DNA from: Novacetimonas cocois
GTDB lineage: Bacteria; Pseudomonadota; Alphaproteobacteria; Acetobacterales; Acetobacteraceae
Direction: 5' to 3'
DNA length: 64,000 nucleotides
Assembly (NCBI RefSeq): GCF_003311635.1
Contig: NZ_QEXL01000002.1
Coordinates: 124,001-188,000, forward strand
This document shows, one piece after another, positions 1-9,182 of the stretch. Numbering within the stretch: the first letter of the stretch is position 1; each line of letters opens with the position of its first letter. The position numbers and the translations under genes were made by a program. Under the pieces are notes generated by a model. That model made no database searches, was not told the origin of the DNA, and worked only from the letters and a program-made list of their open reading frames with translations.

Positions 1-1258
1 TCGCAAGCATCGGCGCCAGCGGATCTGCGGGGTCGCGCGCGATGAACTGGTACCGCTCCCCAAGGTAGGGATACGTGCCCAGCACCTCGCTTTCCTCGCC
101 CGCGGGCGGGGCATAGCGTTCGCGCCACAGCGCCACGGAGTTCGCGAACGAACGGGTTTCGGGACGGCGCGACAGGTCGACGGTAAAGCCCGTGCCGATG
201 ATGACGAAATCGAACCTCATCTCCCCCTTCGGGGTGCGCACGACAATGTCATCGCCATCCATCCGCACACCCTCCCACGGGCAGCCGGTGTGATAGGCGA
301 AATTCGCATGGCGACGGCAACGCCAGAACGTGTCCTGCGGCGGGGGCTGGTTCAGTTCGAAGATGCGCCGCATGAAGCCCCAGCGCAGCCGGTCCTCCAG
401 CGCGGGGAAATAGGCAAGGAAGCCGGTGTTTTCCATCCAGCGGTACGGATTGATCGAGGGGATTTCCCGCCGGCGCAGGCACAGCGTGACCGACCCGGCC
501 CCGGCCTCCAGCGCCGTGGCGGCGTTGTCAAAGGCCGATGCCCCGGCCCCCAGCACCCCGATGCGTCTGCCCTTCAGCGCGTCGAAGTCGATGGCTTCGG
601 ACGTATGGGCGAACCGTTCGCGCGGCAGGCTGTCGCGGATGAAGGCGGGCACGTGCCATTCGCCACATCCCTCGATCCCGGTCGCAAGCACCAGCTTGCG
701 CGCGTAATGGGTATGGACATCCCCGCCCGACGTGCGGAACGACAGGCGCAGCAGGCCGTCTTCCCACTCCACCGCCTCAAGCGCGTGGTCATTGGCGACC
801 GGCAGGTCGAGGATGTCGCGATACCAGTCCAGATAGGCCTGCCAGTCCTGACGCGGTATCTTGTCGAGCTTTTCCCACGCCTGCGCGCCGTAACGCGCCT
901 CGAACCACGCGCGCGGCGTCAGGTTCGGCACGCCAAGGTCGGGTCCCGTCACGTATTTGGGCGTGCGCAGGGTAATCATGCGGGCAAAGGTGATCCACGG
1001 CCCCTCCCCCCCACGGGCCGCGCGATCGAAGATCTGCACGTTGTCGATGCTGGTGCGCCTGAGCGCGAAGGCGGTGGCAAGGCCGCCCTGCCCCGCGCCG
1101 ATGATCGCGACATCAAGCACCCGCCTGCCATCGTGATAGCGTGGGGGCACCCATTCGCGCCGGGGATAGCCGATGACCTCCAGATCACGGCGCACGGCCT
1201 CATCCAGGGTCCCGAGGCCACCGCGCGCATCCGTGCCGTCCCGTCCGTGCATCGTCAT
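1..1258 (-). CDS. FAD/NAD(P)-dependent oxidoreductase, flavin monooxygenase-like (3' end cut by window)
   Basis: The frame is open from an ATG at 1258 to the left edge, so the C-terminus is missing; at least 419 residues are present. A first dinucleotide-binding motif, IIGAGQGG, lies at about residues 52-59, and a second, VLGAGASAFDNAA, at about 235-247. Two Rossmann motifs in this order are the pattern of flavoproteins that bind FAD first and NAD(P)H second, such as flavin-containing and Baeyer-Villiger monooxygenases. I could not see a clean FxGxxxHxxxW signature, so the substrate and the exact class are unknown. It lies downstream of a LysR regulator on the same strand, 189 bp away, which suggests regulation by that protein. 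The family call is solid and the reaction is inferred. Confidence 0.8.
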   Translation of the reverse strand, partial: MTMHGRDGTDARGGLGTLDEAVRRDLEVIGYPRREWVPPRYHDGRRVLDVAIIGAGQGGLATAFALRRTSIDNVQIFDRAARGGEGPWITFARMITLRTPKYVTGPDLGVPNLTPRAWFEARYGAQAWEKLDKIPRQDWQAYLDWYRDILDLPVANDHALEAVEWEDGLLRLSFRTSGGDVHTHYARKLVLATGIEGCGEWHVPAFIRDSLPRERFAHTSEAIDFDALKGRRIGVLGAGASAFDNAATALEAGAGSVTLCLRRREIPSINPYRWMENTGFLAYFPALEDRLRWGFMRRIFELNQPPPQDTFWRCRRHANFAYHTGCPWEGVRMDGDDIVVRTPKGEMRFDFVIIGTGFTVDLSRRPETRSFANSVALWRERYAPPAGEESEVLGTYPYLGERYQFIARDPADPLAPMLA

Positions 1259-1407
1259 ATGCCTGTCCCACCGTCATTTGCGTCATTGCCGATGCAGTGG
1301 CCGTGGCGTCCCCCGACACCACGCGTCCGATATCCCCCCAACCGCACCGTTGATGAAACAGTGTAATCAGGCCGTCGCGTGTTTCGTCCAGTAGAATGAT
1401 CTGACCA

Positions 1408-1427
1408 TTCTGTTTCAGAAAACAGAA
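1408..1427. promoter_or_regulatory. Inverted repeat between the LysR gene and the flavoprotein gene
   Basis: TTCTGTTT and AAACAGAA are perfect arms around a 4-base spacer. The repeat lies just beyond the LysR stop codon and about 150 bp upstream of the flavoprotein start. It could be a weak terminator hairpin or an operator; there is no clear T-run, so I favour neither. Confidence 0.35.
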
Positions 1428-1447
1428 CAGGAAGGCAGTGCGCTGAG

Positions 1448-2404
1448 CTACAGTATCTTTTCGTCGCCCACGCCCTGTATCCGGCGCAGTTCCTGACGCA
1501 GTTCCTCGATCACCGTTTCCAGAAGCGGCGGCAGCCAGCGCGATTCCCGCACGTACACCCCAAGGTCCGTGACCGCGCGGGTATCACGCAGGGGGACGTG
1601 GCACAGGCTTTCATGGCCGGCCTGCATTTCCACCGCCAGGGGCGACTGGAACGCAAGGCCGCTGCCGGCAGCCACCATGCGGTTTGTCAGTTCGATGGAG
1701 CCGGTATGCAGCACGACATGCAGGTGTTCCTGCCAGGGACGCAGCATCGGTTCCATCACGCGATACAGCGACAGGGTCCGCGTGGGCAGGATCAGGCGAT
1801 GGCGCACGCATTCCTCGATCGTGACGGTGCGCAGGGGGGCGACCGGATGGTCCCGCCGCACCACCGCCCCCACGGGGAAATGCGCCACCGCCACGCGACG
1901 CAGGTCGGGATACAGCGCCAGCGAGAACGCGATGCCAAGGTCCACGCTGCCATCCTGCAGGGCGGAGACGATGTTCTTGGGCGATCCGATCTCCACATTC
2001 AGGTCCACCGCGGGATACATCCGCGTGATCCGTTCCAGCAGCGGCGGCAGAAGCTGGCCGGTCACCCCCTCCACCGCCATGATGCGCAGGCGCCCGTCCT
2101 GCCGTCCCGACAGCGCGTTGATCTGCTCCTCCGTCCGGGCGGCGTCCTGCATGACGGTCACGATATGCCGCGCCATGATGCGCCCCACCTCCGTCAGGAC
2201 CATCCCTTCGGGCAGGCGGTCGAACAGGGGGGCGCCGACCTCGGCCTCCATCTGCGCCAGCTGCCGCGTCAGGGCGGAAGGGGTGACATTCAGGCGACGC
2301 GCGGCCTCGCGGATGGAACGGCATTCCCGCACGGCGTTGAAATAGGAAATGCCCCGCGCATGCAGGCGCATCATGCGTGGGGTGCGTAATAACGGCTCGC
2401 TCAT
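1448..2404 (-). CDS. LysR family transcriptional regulator
   Basis: This 318-residue protein has the normal LysR length. The N-terminal winged helix-turn-helix lies at about residues 17-75, with the typical sequences SIREAARRLNVTPSALTRQL and GAPLFDRLPEGMVLTEVG. The rest reads as a periplasmic-binding-protein-like effector domain. It is transcribed towards the flavoprotein gene and follows the dihydropyrimidinase-like gene on the same strand, so both neighbours are candidate targets. The effector cannot be read from sequence. The ATG at 2404 gives a protein that begins shortly before the helix-turn-helix, as usual for the family. Confidence 0.9.
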   Translation of the reverse strand: MSEPLLRTPRMMRLHARGISYFNAVRECRSIREAARRLNVTPSALTRQLAQMEAEVGAPLFDRLPEGMVLTEVGRIMARHIVTVMQDAARTEEQINALSGRQDGRLRIMAVEGVTGQLLPPLLERITRMYPAVDLNVEIGSPKNIVSALQDGSVDLGIAFSLALYPDLRRVAVAHFPVGAVVRRDHPVAPLRTVTIEECVRHRLILPTRTLSLYRVMEPMLRPWQEHLHVVLHTGSIELTNRMVAAGSGLAFQSPLAVEMQAGHESLCHVPLRDTRAVTDLGVYVRESRWLPPLLETVIEELRQELRRIQGVGDEKIL

Positions 2405-2650
2405 GCGCGATCACCCGCCCGCATCACGGACACCGCCGCCGGATGCCCCCGCGTCGCACCGGCATGGCGGCAGGCCATGCGTTGCGTGCCATCCGACCGT
2501 GCCTGCCATTCCATGTCAAAACCGCTCCCCGCGTCATACAAATGCGCCGGCATCCCCATCGGGCACGCAGGCGCGAAACATCCCGGCGGGATGATACTTC
2601 ATTCCCGCCCCGTTGCCAGAACCCGCGCGCGGGATATCGTCCAATATCGC

Positions 2651-3994
2651 CTAACCATCCTGTGCCGCCAGATGCGCGCTGCGCCTGACCCGCGCGGAAA
2701 GTTTGCGCCCGAAACAGGGACGCGCGACATGCCGCCCCTGCCCGGCCGCGCACGCCTGCGTATCGGACCATGCCAGCACGCCACCGTGCACCACGTGACG
2801 GACGCATCCCGACACGACCGGCGCGCCGTGGCATGACGACAGCGCCCGGGCCTCGCCCCGCGGGTCCCACAGCACGAGGTCCGCATCGGCCCCCACCATG
2901 ATCGCGCCCTTGCGGGGATAGATGTTGAAGGCCCGTGCCGCGTTGGCGGAAGTCACGGCCACGAATTCCTCCACCGACAGGCGACCTGTCTCCACCCCGT
3001 GATGCCACAGCAGCCCCAGTCGTCCCGACAGGTCGGGCATGGGACGCGCATCCTCATCCGCCTGCGTCGCATCATCTCCCGCGCCGCTGGCGGTCATGGC
3101 CGCCATGCCCGCCGACAGGCCGCCCCACAGGGCCTGCCGGTGTTCCTCCGCCCGCAATGGCGGCAGATCGGGACAGAACGGCGCATCGTCATCTTCCGTC
3201 ATCACCAGATGCCGCACCAGCACCTCCGCGCTGGTGCGCTGTCCATGCAGGCGCGCCGTCGTGATCGCGCTGATGGCCCCTTTCGTCGAAACCGGCCCCA
3301 GATGCACCGGCGAACCCAGGACACCCGCCAGCATGAGGGCGCGGGCAGTCCCGGCCTCCTCGATCATGGGGACGCAGGACAGCGACTGTGCCTCAACCGT
3401 TCCGATCCCGGCATCGCGCAGCCCGACGCGCAGATAGTCCGCGACCTGCCCCCTGTGGGTATCGAACGCGCACAGCGCACCCAGCGCCATCGCATGGTCG
3501 ATCACGCCCAGCAACTGCGTATCCGGCAGGTCGCCGCCACACGACAGACGAAAGGAATTCACCCCGCATTCCCGCGTGACCGCCCTCATGCCGGCCGCCA
3601 TCCGCGCATCCCGGTGATTGATGACCATATGGGCCGAAAAATCGACGCCGCCCCCACGCGCCGCGTGTCGCCATTCCTCCCACGCCGCGCGCATTTCATG
3701 CCCGGCGGGCACGTCGATGCAATCGATGAGCGTGGTCGTTCCCGCCGCCAGCGCGGCATGGCCGATATCGGCAAAGCGGCGGGCATCCGGCCCGATGCGG
3801 GTATGGGGATCGACGCCGCCGGGCATCACCAGCAATCCCCCCGCATCCAGCACGCGGCATCCGTGGGGCGGGTCCAGCGCGGGGCCGATGGCTGCGATCT
3901 CCCCGTCCCTGCCGCACAGGACGTCAATCCTGAAGGAGGCCTCCGCCGTGACCACCGTCCCACCGCGCACCAGCAGCATCGCCTGTTTTCCCAT
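2651..3994 (-). CDS. Dihydropyrimidinase/dihydroorotase-like amidohydrolase homologue lacking catalytic ligands
   Basis: The 447-residue protein has the cyclic amidohydrolase fold signatures: an N-terminal strand region ending PGGVDPHT (about 58-65), PPLRAEEHRQALW near 290, and a C-terminal YPRKGAIMVGADADLVLWDP. Functional dihydropyrimidinases use an HxH pair, a carboxylated Lys, two more His and an Asp. Here HxH reads HTR (64-66), the SFK lysine is Arg (SFR, 147-149), the VHAEN-type His region reads LCAFDTH, the HVS-type His region reads HLGPVS, and the TDH Asp region reads TASGAG. It is therefore probably not a hydrolase and may be a structural or regulatory paralogue. The frame continues upstream to 4198 only by reading through a dispersed repeat; I chose ATG 3994, preceded by GGAACGG. 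Confidence 0.75.
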   Translation of the reverse strand: MGKQAMLLVRGGTVVTAEASFRIDVLCGRDGEIAAIGPALDPPHGCRVLDAGGLLVMPGGVDPHTRIGPDARRFADIGHAALAAGTTTLIDCIDVPAGHEMRAAWEEWRHAARGGGVDFSAHMVINHRDARMAAGMRAVTRECGVNSFRLSCGGDLPDTQLLGVIDHAMALGALCAFDTHRGQVADYLRVGLRDAGIGTVEAQSLSCVPMIEEAGTARALMLAGVLGSPVHLGPVSTKGAISAITTARLHGQRTSAEVLVRHLVMTEDDDAPFCPDLPPLRAEEHRQALWGGLSAGMAAMTASGAGDDATQADEDARPMPDLSGRLGLLWHHGVETGRLSVEEFVAVTSANAARAFNIYPRKGAIMVGADADLVLWDPRGEARALSSCHGAPVVSGCVRHVVHGGVLAWSDTQACAAGQGRHVARPCFGRKLSARVRRSAHLAAQDG

Positions 3995-4140
3995 CCGTTC
4001 CGAACAGCCCATTTTCAGGGAAGATGACGTTCCATGCAAAAGGCCGCGATGTCCCGCAATCCAGCACACACGAATCCCCCGGTGACAGGCGTGGTGGAGC
4101 AGGAAACCTTTTGAAAACGGTCTGTCGATAAAAAATAACG

Positions 4141-4229
4141 AAAGTTTCCGGGCGTCGCCTTTTTTCGAACAGGCGACGTCCTTCGAAGCTTTTTGCAAAA
4201 AGCTTTACCAAAAACCTTTATGATTTCAG
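4141..4229 (+). repeat. Dispersed three-way-junction element, copy A
   Basis: This is the same intergenic element as at 10979, 17244, 52826 and 57833. The first hairpin has arms GTCGCCT and AGGCGAC, the second carries the AAGCTTTTT and AAAAAGCTT arms, and the end reads CCAAAAACC followed by TATGATTTCAG. It sits just beyond the ppx stop codon. Its left arm reads GTTTCCGGG, the subtype also seen in copies B and C. Confidence 0.85.
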
Positions 4230-4261
4230 GAGATTACTGAACCTGCCATTTGAATGGTCCG

Positions 4262-5749
4262 TTAGACGCTTTGCGCGATCGCGGTCGCCACGGACAGGCT
4301 CGCGCCCAGTCGTTCCAGTCGCCGCCGCACGCTTTCGCCCTGCACCACGTCCTGCCCCGACGCGAAACGCAGGGTCAGCGTGTGCCCGTCGAACAGGAGT
4401 TCCGTTCCGCGCAGCAGCGCATCGGTCCCGCCGCTGACGCTGTAGGCAAGGCGAAGCGCCTGTCCCAGCACCACGGCACGCGCGAATCCCGCCTCGTCCA
4501 GCAGCCGGCGCGAGGGTTCCAGACACGCGATTCCCATATCGACGCCGTACCGCACCGCCAGCGTCAGCGCGAGGGAGGCACGCGCCGCATGCGTGAAACC
4601 GACCCCCTGCATGCGCAGGATCCGCAGATAGGTCTGTTCCGCCCGGTATTCCGGGTGATCGTACGACCCGACATCCGACATCCAGCACGCGGCATGGCGC
4701 AGGCGGCGCGCCGCCTCGTCCTCCGCCGGGAACAGCGGCGCCGTCCATGGCACAAGCCGCAGCGGCAGCGTCATGCTGCGGCCCAGGCGCGCGCACATTT
4801 CCTGCGCCACGGCTTCCTGCGGGTCGGTGCCCGCCACGGCGGCCGCGACCTTGCGCATGTACCACCCCTCGCGCAGGCCATCGACGCAGAACACCAGCCG
4901 TTCGGGCTGCACCCGGCGCATCAGCCGGCGCAGGACCGTCGCGGCAAAGGGCGCGTCCTCCAGCCGCTTGCGCGGCACGCCGGGCAGGCGTTCAAGCATG
5001 CGCCGCGACGACCCGATGATCCAGTCCGCCATGTCGCGCGCATCCGCCGCGCCCAGTTCATAAAGGTGGACGATATTGAGCGGATAGGCCGTGCGCGCGA
5101 TCTGCAGGCGCGCAAGCGCACGAAACCCGCCGCCAACGACATACAGCGGGCATCCGCGCACTTCATCAAGCCAGTCGATGCGCGACAGGTCCGCATCGAC
5201 GATCTGCCGCGCGGAACCGAGATCGCCCTGCGCCCGGTCATTGAGGCGGATGACCCCCAGCGGCAGCGTGCATGCCTCCATCCTGCGCCCGCCCACCAGC
5301 CGGATCAGCTCCAGCGACCCGCCACCGATATCGGCCACCAGCCCGTGGGCGTCGGGAATCCCGCACAGGACGCCGGTGGCGGAATATTCGGCCTCCTGCT
5401 CCCCCGACAGGATATGGATCGGGACCCCCGGCAGGCGGGTCCGCAGGCCCGCGACGAAATCCGGGCCATTTGTGGCGTCGCGGACCGCCGCCGTGGCCAG
5501 CACCTCGAACGGGCTTGCGTCCATGCCGCGGGCAATGGCGTTGAAACGGTCCATGACCTCCATCGCCATGGGAACTGCCTCCTCGTTCAGGCGGCCCGTC
5601 GCGTTGAGGCCGCGGCCAAGGCGCAGGACGACCTTTTCATTGAAAATCGGGATGGGATTGCGCGAAATCCCGTCAAACACCACCAGACGCACGGAATTCG
5701 AACCCAGATCGATAACGGCCGAACGGTTCTGCCCCGATGCCCCGCTCAC
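4262..5749 (-). CDS. ppx: Ppx/GppA family exopolyphosphatase
   Basis: This cytosolic enzyme is expected to remove terminal phosphate from polyphosphate or hydrolyse pppGpp. The 495-residue protein has the ASKHA fold. The N-terminal phosphate-binding loop AVIDLGSNSVRLVVFDG lies at about residues 11-27, and the second loop, VADIGGGSLELIRL, at about 139-152. The length suits a two-domain Ppx with a helical C-terminal region. It follows ppk on the same strand with a gap of about 78 bp, so synthesis and breakdown of polyphosphate are probably co-transcribed. A dispersed repeat lies at its 3' end. Ppx and GppA activities cannot be told apart by sequence alone. Confidence 0.92.
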   Translation of the reverse strand: MSGASGQNRSAVIDLGSNSVRLVVFDGISRNPIPIFNEKVVLRLGRGLNATGRLNEEAVPMAMEVMDRFNAIARGMDASPFEVLATAAVRDATNGPDFVAGLRTRLPGVPIHILSGEQEAEYSATGVLCGIPDAHGLVADIGGGSLELIRLVGGRRMEACTLPLGVIRLNDRAQGDLGSARQIVDADLSRIDWLDEVRGCPLYVVGGGFRALARLQIARTAYPLNIVHLYELGAADARDMADWIIGSSRRMLERLPGVPRKRLEDAPFAATVLRRLMRRVQPERLVFCVDGLREGWYMRKVAAAVAGTDPQEAVAQEMCARLGRSMTLPLRLVPWTAPLFPAEDEAARRLRHAACWMSDVGSYDHPEYRAEQTYLRILRMQGVGFTHAARASLALTLAVRYGVDMGIACLEPSRRLLDEAGFARAVVLGQALRLAYSVSGGTDALLRGTELLFDGHTLTLRFASGQDVVQGESVRRRLERLGASLSVATAIAQSV

Positions 5750-5827
5750 GCAGGGGCTCCCGCCATGGGGAAGGCGACGGTGGAAACGTCACGGGTCATC
5801 ATGGTGCCTGCCATGGCGGGTATGTCC

Positions 5828-8227
5828 TCAGTCCTCAATACTCTGCTCCGTATGCCACGGCTGCGACGCGCTGACGCGGATACCGCCATCGCCGGGCGCG
5901 CGTCCCCCGCCAGAGGGATGCTCCATGAAATATTCATGCGCCGAGAAGGGCGCGCGCCCGGGTTCCAGTCGTCTCCATACGCCATTTCGCTGCAATATCC
6001 ATGACTGAAGATTGTCCTTCAGGTCCGCCATCATGATCTGGTTCAGCACGCGGGCATGCACGGCGGGATCGCGCATCGGCACCATGCTTTCGACGCGCCA
6101 GTCCATGTTGCGTACCATCCAATCGGCGGATGAGATGTAAAGTTTCGCGTTGCGCGACGGCAGGCGGTGGCCATTGCCAAAGGCAAAGATGCGGGCATGT
6201 TCCAGGAAACGCCCGACGATCGACTTGACCCGGATGTTTTCCGAAAGTCCCGGCACGCCCGGACGCAGGCAGCAGATGCCGCGCACCACCGCCATGATGT
6301 GCACCCCCGCGCATGATGCCTCGTACAGCCGGTCGATCAGGCCCGGATCGACAAGGGAGTTCATCTTGAGCCAGATGCGCCCCGGACGCCCGGCCTTCAC
6401 ATGTTCGATTTCCGCGTCGATCAGTTCATTGAGGGTGGAGCGGATGGTCACAGGCGAAAACGCGATCGCCTCCATCCGCGCGGGCATGGCATAGCCGGTC
6501 ATGTAATTGAACAGCCGCGCCGAATCGCGCACCAGTTCCGGATCGCAGGTAAAGAACGACAGGTCGGTATAGATGCGCGCCGTGATCGGGTGGTAATTGC
6601 CGGTCCCGAAATGGGCATAGGACCGCAGCGTTCCCCCCTCCCGCCGGACCACGAGGCTGAGCTTCGCATGGGTCTTGAGGTCGGAAAAGCCAAAGACCAC
6701 CTGCACGCCCGCCGCCTCCAGCGCGCGGGCAAGGCGAATGTTCGCCTCCTCGTCGAAACGCGCGCGCAGCTCGACCATCGCGGTGACGGACTTGCCCCCT
6801 TCCGCCGCCTCGATCAGCGCCTTGACGATCGGGCTGTCGCGCGAGGTGCGGTAGAGCGTCTGCTTGATCGCGACCACCGCCGGGTCCAGCGCCGCCTGAC
6901 GCAGGAACTGCACCACGACGTCAAAGCTTTCGAACGGATGATGCACGATCATGTCGCGCGCGCGGATCGCGGCGAAACAGTCGCCCCCGCAATCGATGAT
7001 CCGTTCGGGAAAACGCGGCGTATAGGGCGGGAACAGCAGGTCCGGCCGGTCATCGACGATCAGTTGCTTCAGATCTACCACCCCGATCAGCCCCGACTGC
7101 ACCAGAACCTCGTCCGGCGGCGCGTTGAGGGAGGCGGCCATGGAGCGGGCCAGATCCTCGGGCATGCGCGATTCGATGTCGAGATGGATGACCACCCCGC
7201 GACGCCTGCGCTTGAGCGCGCTTTCATATGAACGGACCAGATCCTCGGCCTCGTCCTCGAACTCCACGTCGGTGTCGCGCACCACGCGCATCACCCCCCA
7301 TTCTCCGGCGACCAGACCGGGAAAGAGGCGTCCGATGCACATCACGATCAGGCGTTCGAGCAGGATGAAGCGCGTCTGCCCCGGCGGCGAGAGGGAATCG
7401 GGCATGCGGATGAAACGTTCGATGCGCGAGGGCAGCAGGATCAGCGCCTCCATCACGAACTGTCCGGTGCGCGCGTTCATCAGGCGCAGCGCCTGCGCGA
7501 TGCCCATGTTGGGAATGAAGGGCAGCGGATGGGCCGGGTCGATCGCCAGCGGCGTCAGCACCGGAAAGACCCGTTCCATGAAACAGGTGTCCAGCCATTC
7601 CCGCTCCGCCGTATCAAGCTGGTCCTCGTCACACAGGACGATCCCCGCCTCCGACAGTTCGTGGAGGAGGTCGCGCCAGATGCGCTGCTGTTCATGCAGC
7701 AGGCGCGCGGTACGTTCGCGCACCGCGACAAGCTGCTGTGCGGGGGTCAGCCCGTCGGGCGACGGGGTGATCAGCCCCTCGCGCACCTGTCCCACCAGCC
7801 CCGCGACACGCACGGAATAGAACTCGTCAAGGTTGCTGGCGCTGATGGACAGGAACCTGACGCGTTCCAGCAGCGGATTGCGGGGATTGTCCGCCTCGTC
7901 CACCACGCGCTGGTTGAAATCAAGCCATGACAGTTCGCGGTTGATGAAACGTTCGGGCGAATGCGCGTCCGGCGCGGGCATGTCAGGGCATGGATCATGC
8001 ACCACCAGGTCGCGCGACGGCGCGGCATCATCCTCGGCCTTTGTCGTGGCGCGTGTTGTCGCGCGCGCGCGCGTGGTGCGGCGCGGGGCGCGACGCGGCG
8101 CGGCCCTGCCGTCTTTTGCCGTGGCGGAGGAGGCTGGCTTGCGCGGAGGTCTGGACAAGGAACTCGAACTCCCGATAGGGACCGCCGCCGCGAAAGGGGG
8201 CGACCGTGGCCAAAAGCAGTCATGCAA
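5828..8227 (-). CDS. ppk: Polyphosphate kinase 1
   Basis: This enzyme makes polyphosphate reversibly from ATP at the membrane or cytosol. The conserved protein begins near residue 92 with [19 protein letters not shown], as in all PPK1 proteins. The catalytic region carries LKTHAKL and [10 protein letters not shown], the two histidine motifs of the phospholipase-D-like core, plus [15 protein letters not shown] before them. Start is uncertain. The frame opens at a TTG (8227), and the first 80 residues are an unusual basic tail rich in Arg, Ala and Thr ([20 protein letters not shown]). The only internal ATG before the conserved part is at 7981, without a good ribosome-binding site; codon use between 8150 and 7981 looks coding, so the tail may be real. 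Confidence 0.93.
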   Translation of the reverse strand: MHDCFWPRSPPFAAAVPIGSSSSLSRPPRKPASSATAKDGRAAPRRAPRRTTRARATTRATTKAEDDAAPSRDLVVHDPCPDMPAPDAHSPERFINRELSWLDFNQRVVDEADNPRNPLLERVRFLSISASNLDEFYSVRVAGLVGQVREGLITPSPDGLTPAQQLVAVRERTARLLHEQQRIWRDLLHELSEAGIVLCDEDQLDTAEREWLDTCFMERVFPVLTPLAIDPAHPLPFIPNMGIAQALRLMNARTGQFVMEALILLPSRIERFIRMPDSLSPPGQTRFILLERLIVMCIGRLFPGLVAGEWGVMRVVRDTDVEFEDEAEDLVRSYESALKRRRRGVVIHLDIESRMPEDLARSMAASLNAPPDEVLVQSGLIGVVDLKQLIVDDRPDLLFPPYTPRFPERIIDCGGDCFAAIRARDMIVHHPFESFDVVVQFLRQAALDPAVVAIKQTLYRTSRDSPIVKALIEAAEGGKSVTAMVELRARFDEEANIRLARALEAAGVQVVFGFSDLKTHAKLSLVVRREGGTLRSYAHFGTGNYHPITARIYTDLSFFTCDPELVRDSARLFNYMTGYAMPARMEAIAFSPVTIRSTLNELIDAEIEHVKAGRPGRIWLKMNSLVDPGLIDRLYEASCAGVHIMAVVRGICCLRPGVPGLSENIRVKSIVGRFLEHARIFAFGNGHRLPSRNAKLYISSADWMVRNMDWRVESMVPMRDPAVHARVLNQIMMADLKDNLQSWILQRNGVWRRLEPGRAPFSAHEYFMEHPSGGGRAPGDGGIRVSASQPWHTEQSIED

Positions 8228-8269
8228 GGGTAGGACAGCAGCGCGGGCGTTGACCAGAGGGGGCCGTTG

Positions 8270-9007
8270 CTACACCTCCCCTGCCGGAACGGTTTCGCAT
8301 GCGGCGTCGGGGGGCAGCAGATCGCCCAGTTCCGCGATCGCCATGGCGCGCGTGACCGGCCGCCCGGTGGCAAGGGCGGCATGGTCCAGCCGATGCGCGA
8401 CCTCCATCATCGCGGCGGCGGTGCGCGGAAGCCGGCGCAACAGCCATTCCAGCACGGGATGCGCCACGACAATCTGCCGCTCCGCCAGCAGCCGCAGGAG
8501 CACGATCCGCAGCAGCGTATCCTCGGGCTGGCGCATCTCCACCGCCATGGTCGCGCGCAGCCTGCTCTGCAGATCCGGCAGCGTGACGGACCAGCGCGCG
8601 GGCGCCGCCCGCCCGGCCAGCGCCAGCGCCATGCCATGTTCGCGCGCACCGTTGAGCAGGTGCAGCACCGCGCGTTCATCCGCGCACCCCTGCGCATCAT
8701 CCAGCGCGATGGCCATGATGCCCGAACGGTGCTGCGCCCCGAACAGGCGCGCGACATCATCGCGCGTCAGGTCCGGCCCCGACAGCAGCACCGCGTCATG
8801 TTCGCTGGCCCAGATTTCCAGCAGGTGCGTCTTGCCGCATCCCCGCGCGCCCCACAGCGCCAGCCGCCGGTCGGGCCACGCCGTGCGCCCCAGCAGCCAC
8901 GCGCGGGCCGCCGCGTTGGAGGGCGCGGCGACAAAATCCGCCCGCGTGAAACGCGGCTTGTGCGCAAAGGGCAACACAAGCTGCCCGATCGTGTCGCGGA
9001 TCGGCAT
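8270..9007 (-). CDS. hdaA: Hda-like DnaA regulatory ATPase
   Basis: This is an AAA+ protein related to DnaA domain III but without the DNA-binding domain, as in Hda/HdaA, which together with the beta clamp promotes hydrolysis of DnaA-ATP after replication starts. From ATG 9007 the 245-residue protein begins MPIRDTIGQLVLPF; QLVLPF is the clamp-binding motif of Hda. The Walker A is WGARGCGKTHLL, and the Walker B region reads IMAIALDDAQG. The frame is open upstream to 9211, but starting at 9007 puts the clamp motif at the N-terminus and leaves a 175-bp divergent promoter region to purM. It precedes ppk on the same strand, 42 bp from the longest ppk start. Confidence 0.85.
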   Translation of the reverse strand: MPIRDTIGQLVLPFAHKPRFTRADFVAAPSNAAARAWLLGRTAWPDRRLALWGARGCGKTHLLEIWASEHDAVLLSGPDLTRDDVARLFGAQHRSGIMAIALDDAQGCADERAVLHLLNGAREHGMALALAGRAAPARWSVTLPDLQSRLRATMAVEMRQPEDTLLRIVLLRLLAERQIVVAHPVLEWLLRRLPRTAAAMMEVAHRLDHAALATGRPVTRAMAIAELGDLLPPDAACETVPAGEV

Positions 9008-9182
9008 TTTCTCCGTTTTCGGCCCTGTGCGCGCAACCACCGCTTGGTGCCCGGCCCCGGCTTGACGTAAAGAGAAGCGCAAAGACCGTATTGACCCCAA
9101 TGCTGTCGCATCCATCGCGTCCTCCATAGCCTGCGGGCAGGAGTCCGGGAAAGCGATAGTTTGACGATGAAGGCCCCTGCGC

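Noticed and set aside
290-1366. Long plus-strand frame of 358 codons at the left end
   Set aside because: It is antisense to the flavoprotein gene, has no family motifs and reflects high GC in the third codon position of the real gene.
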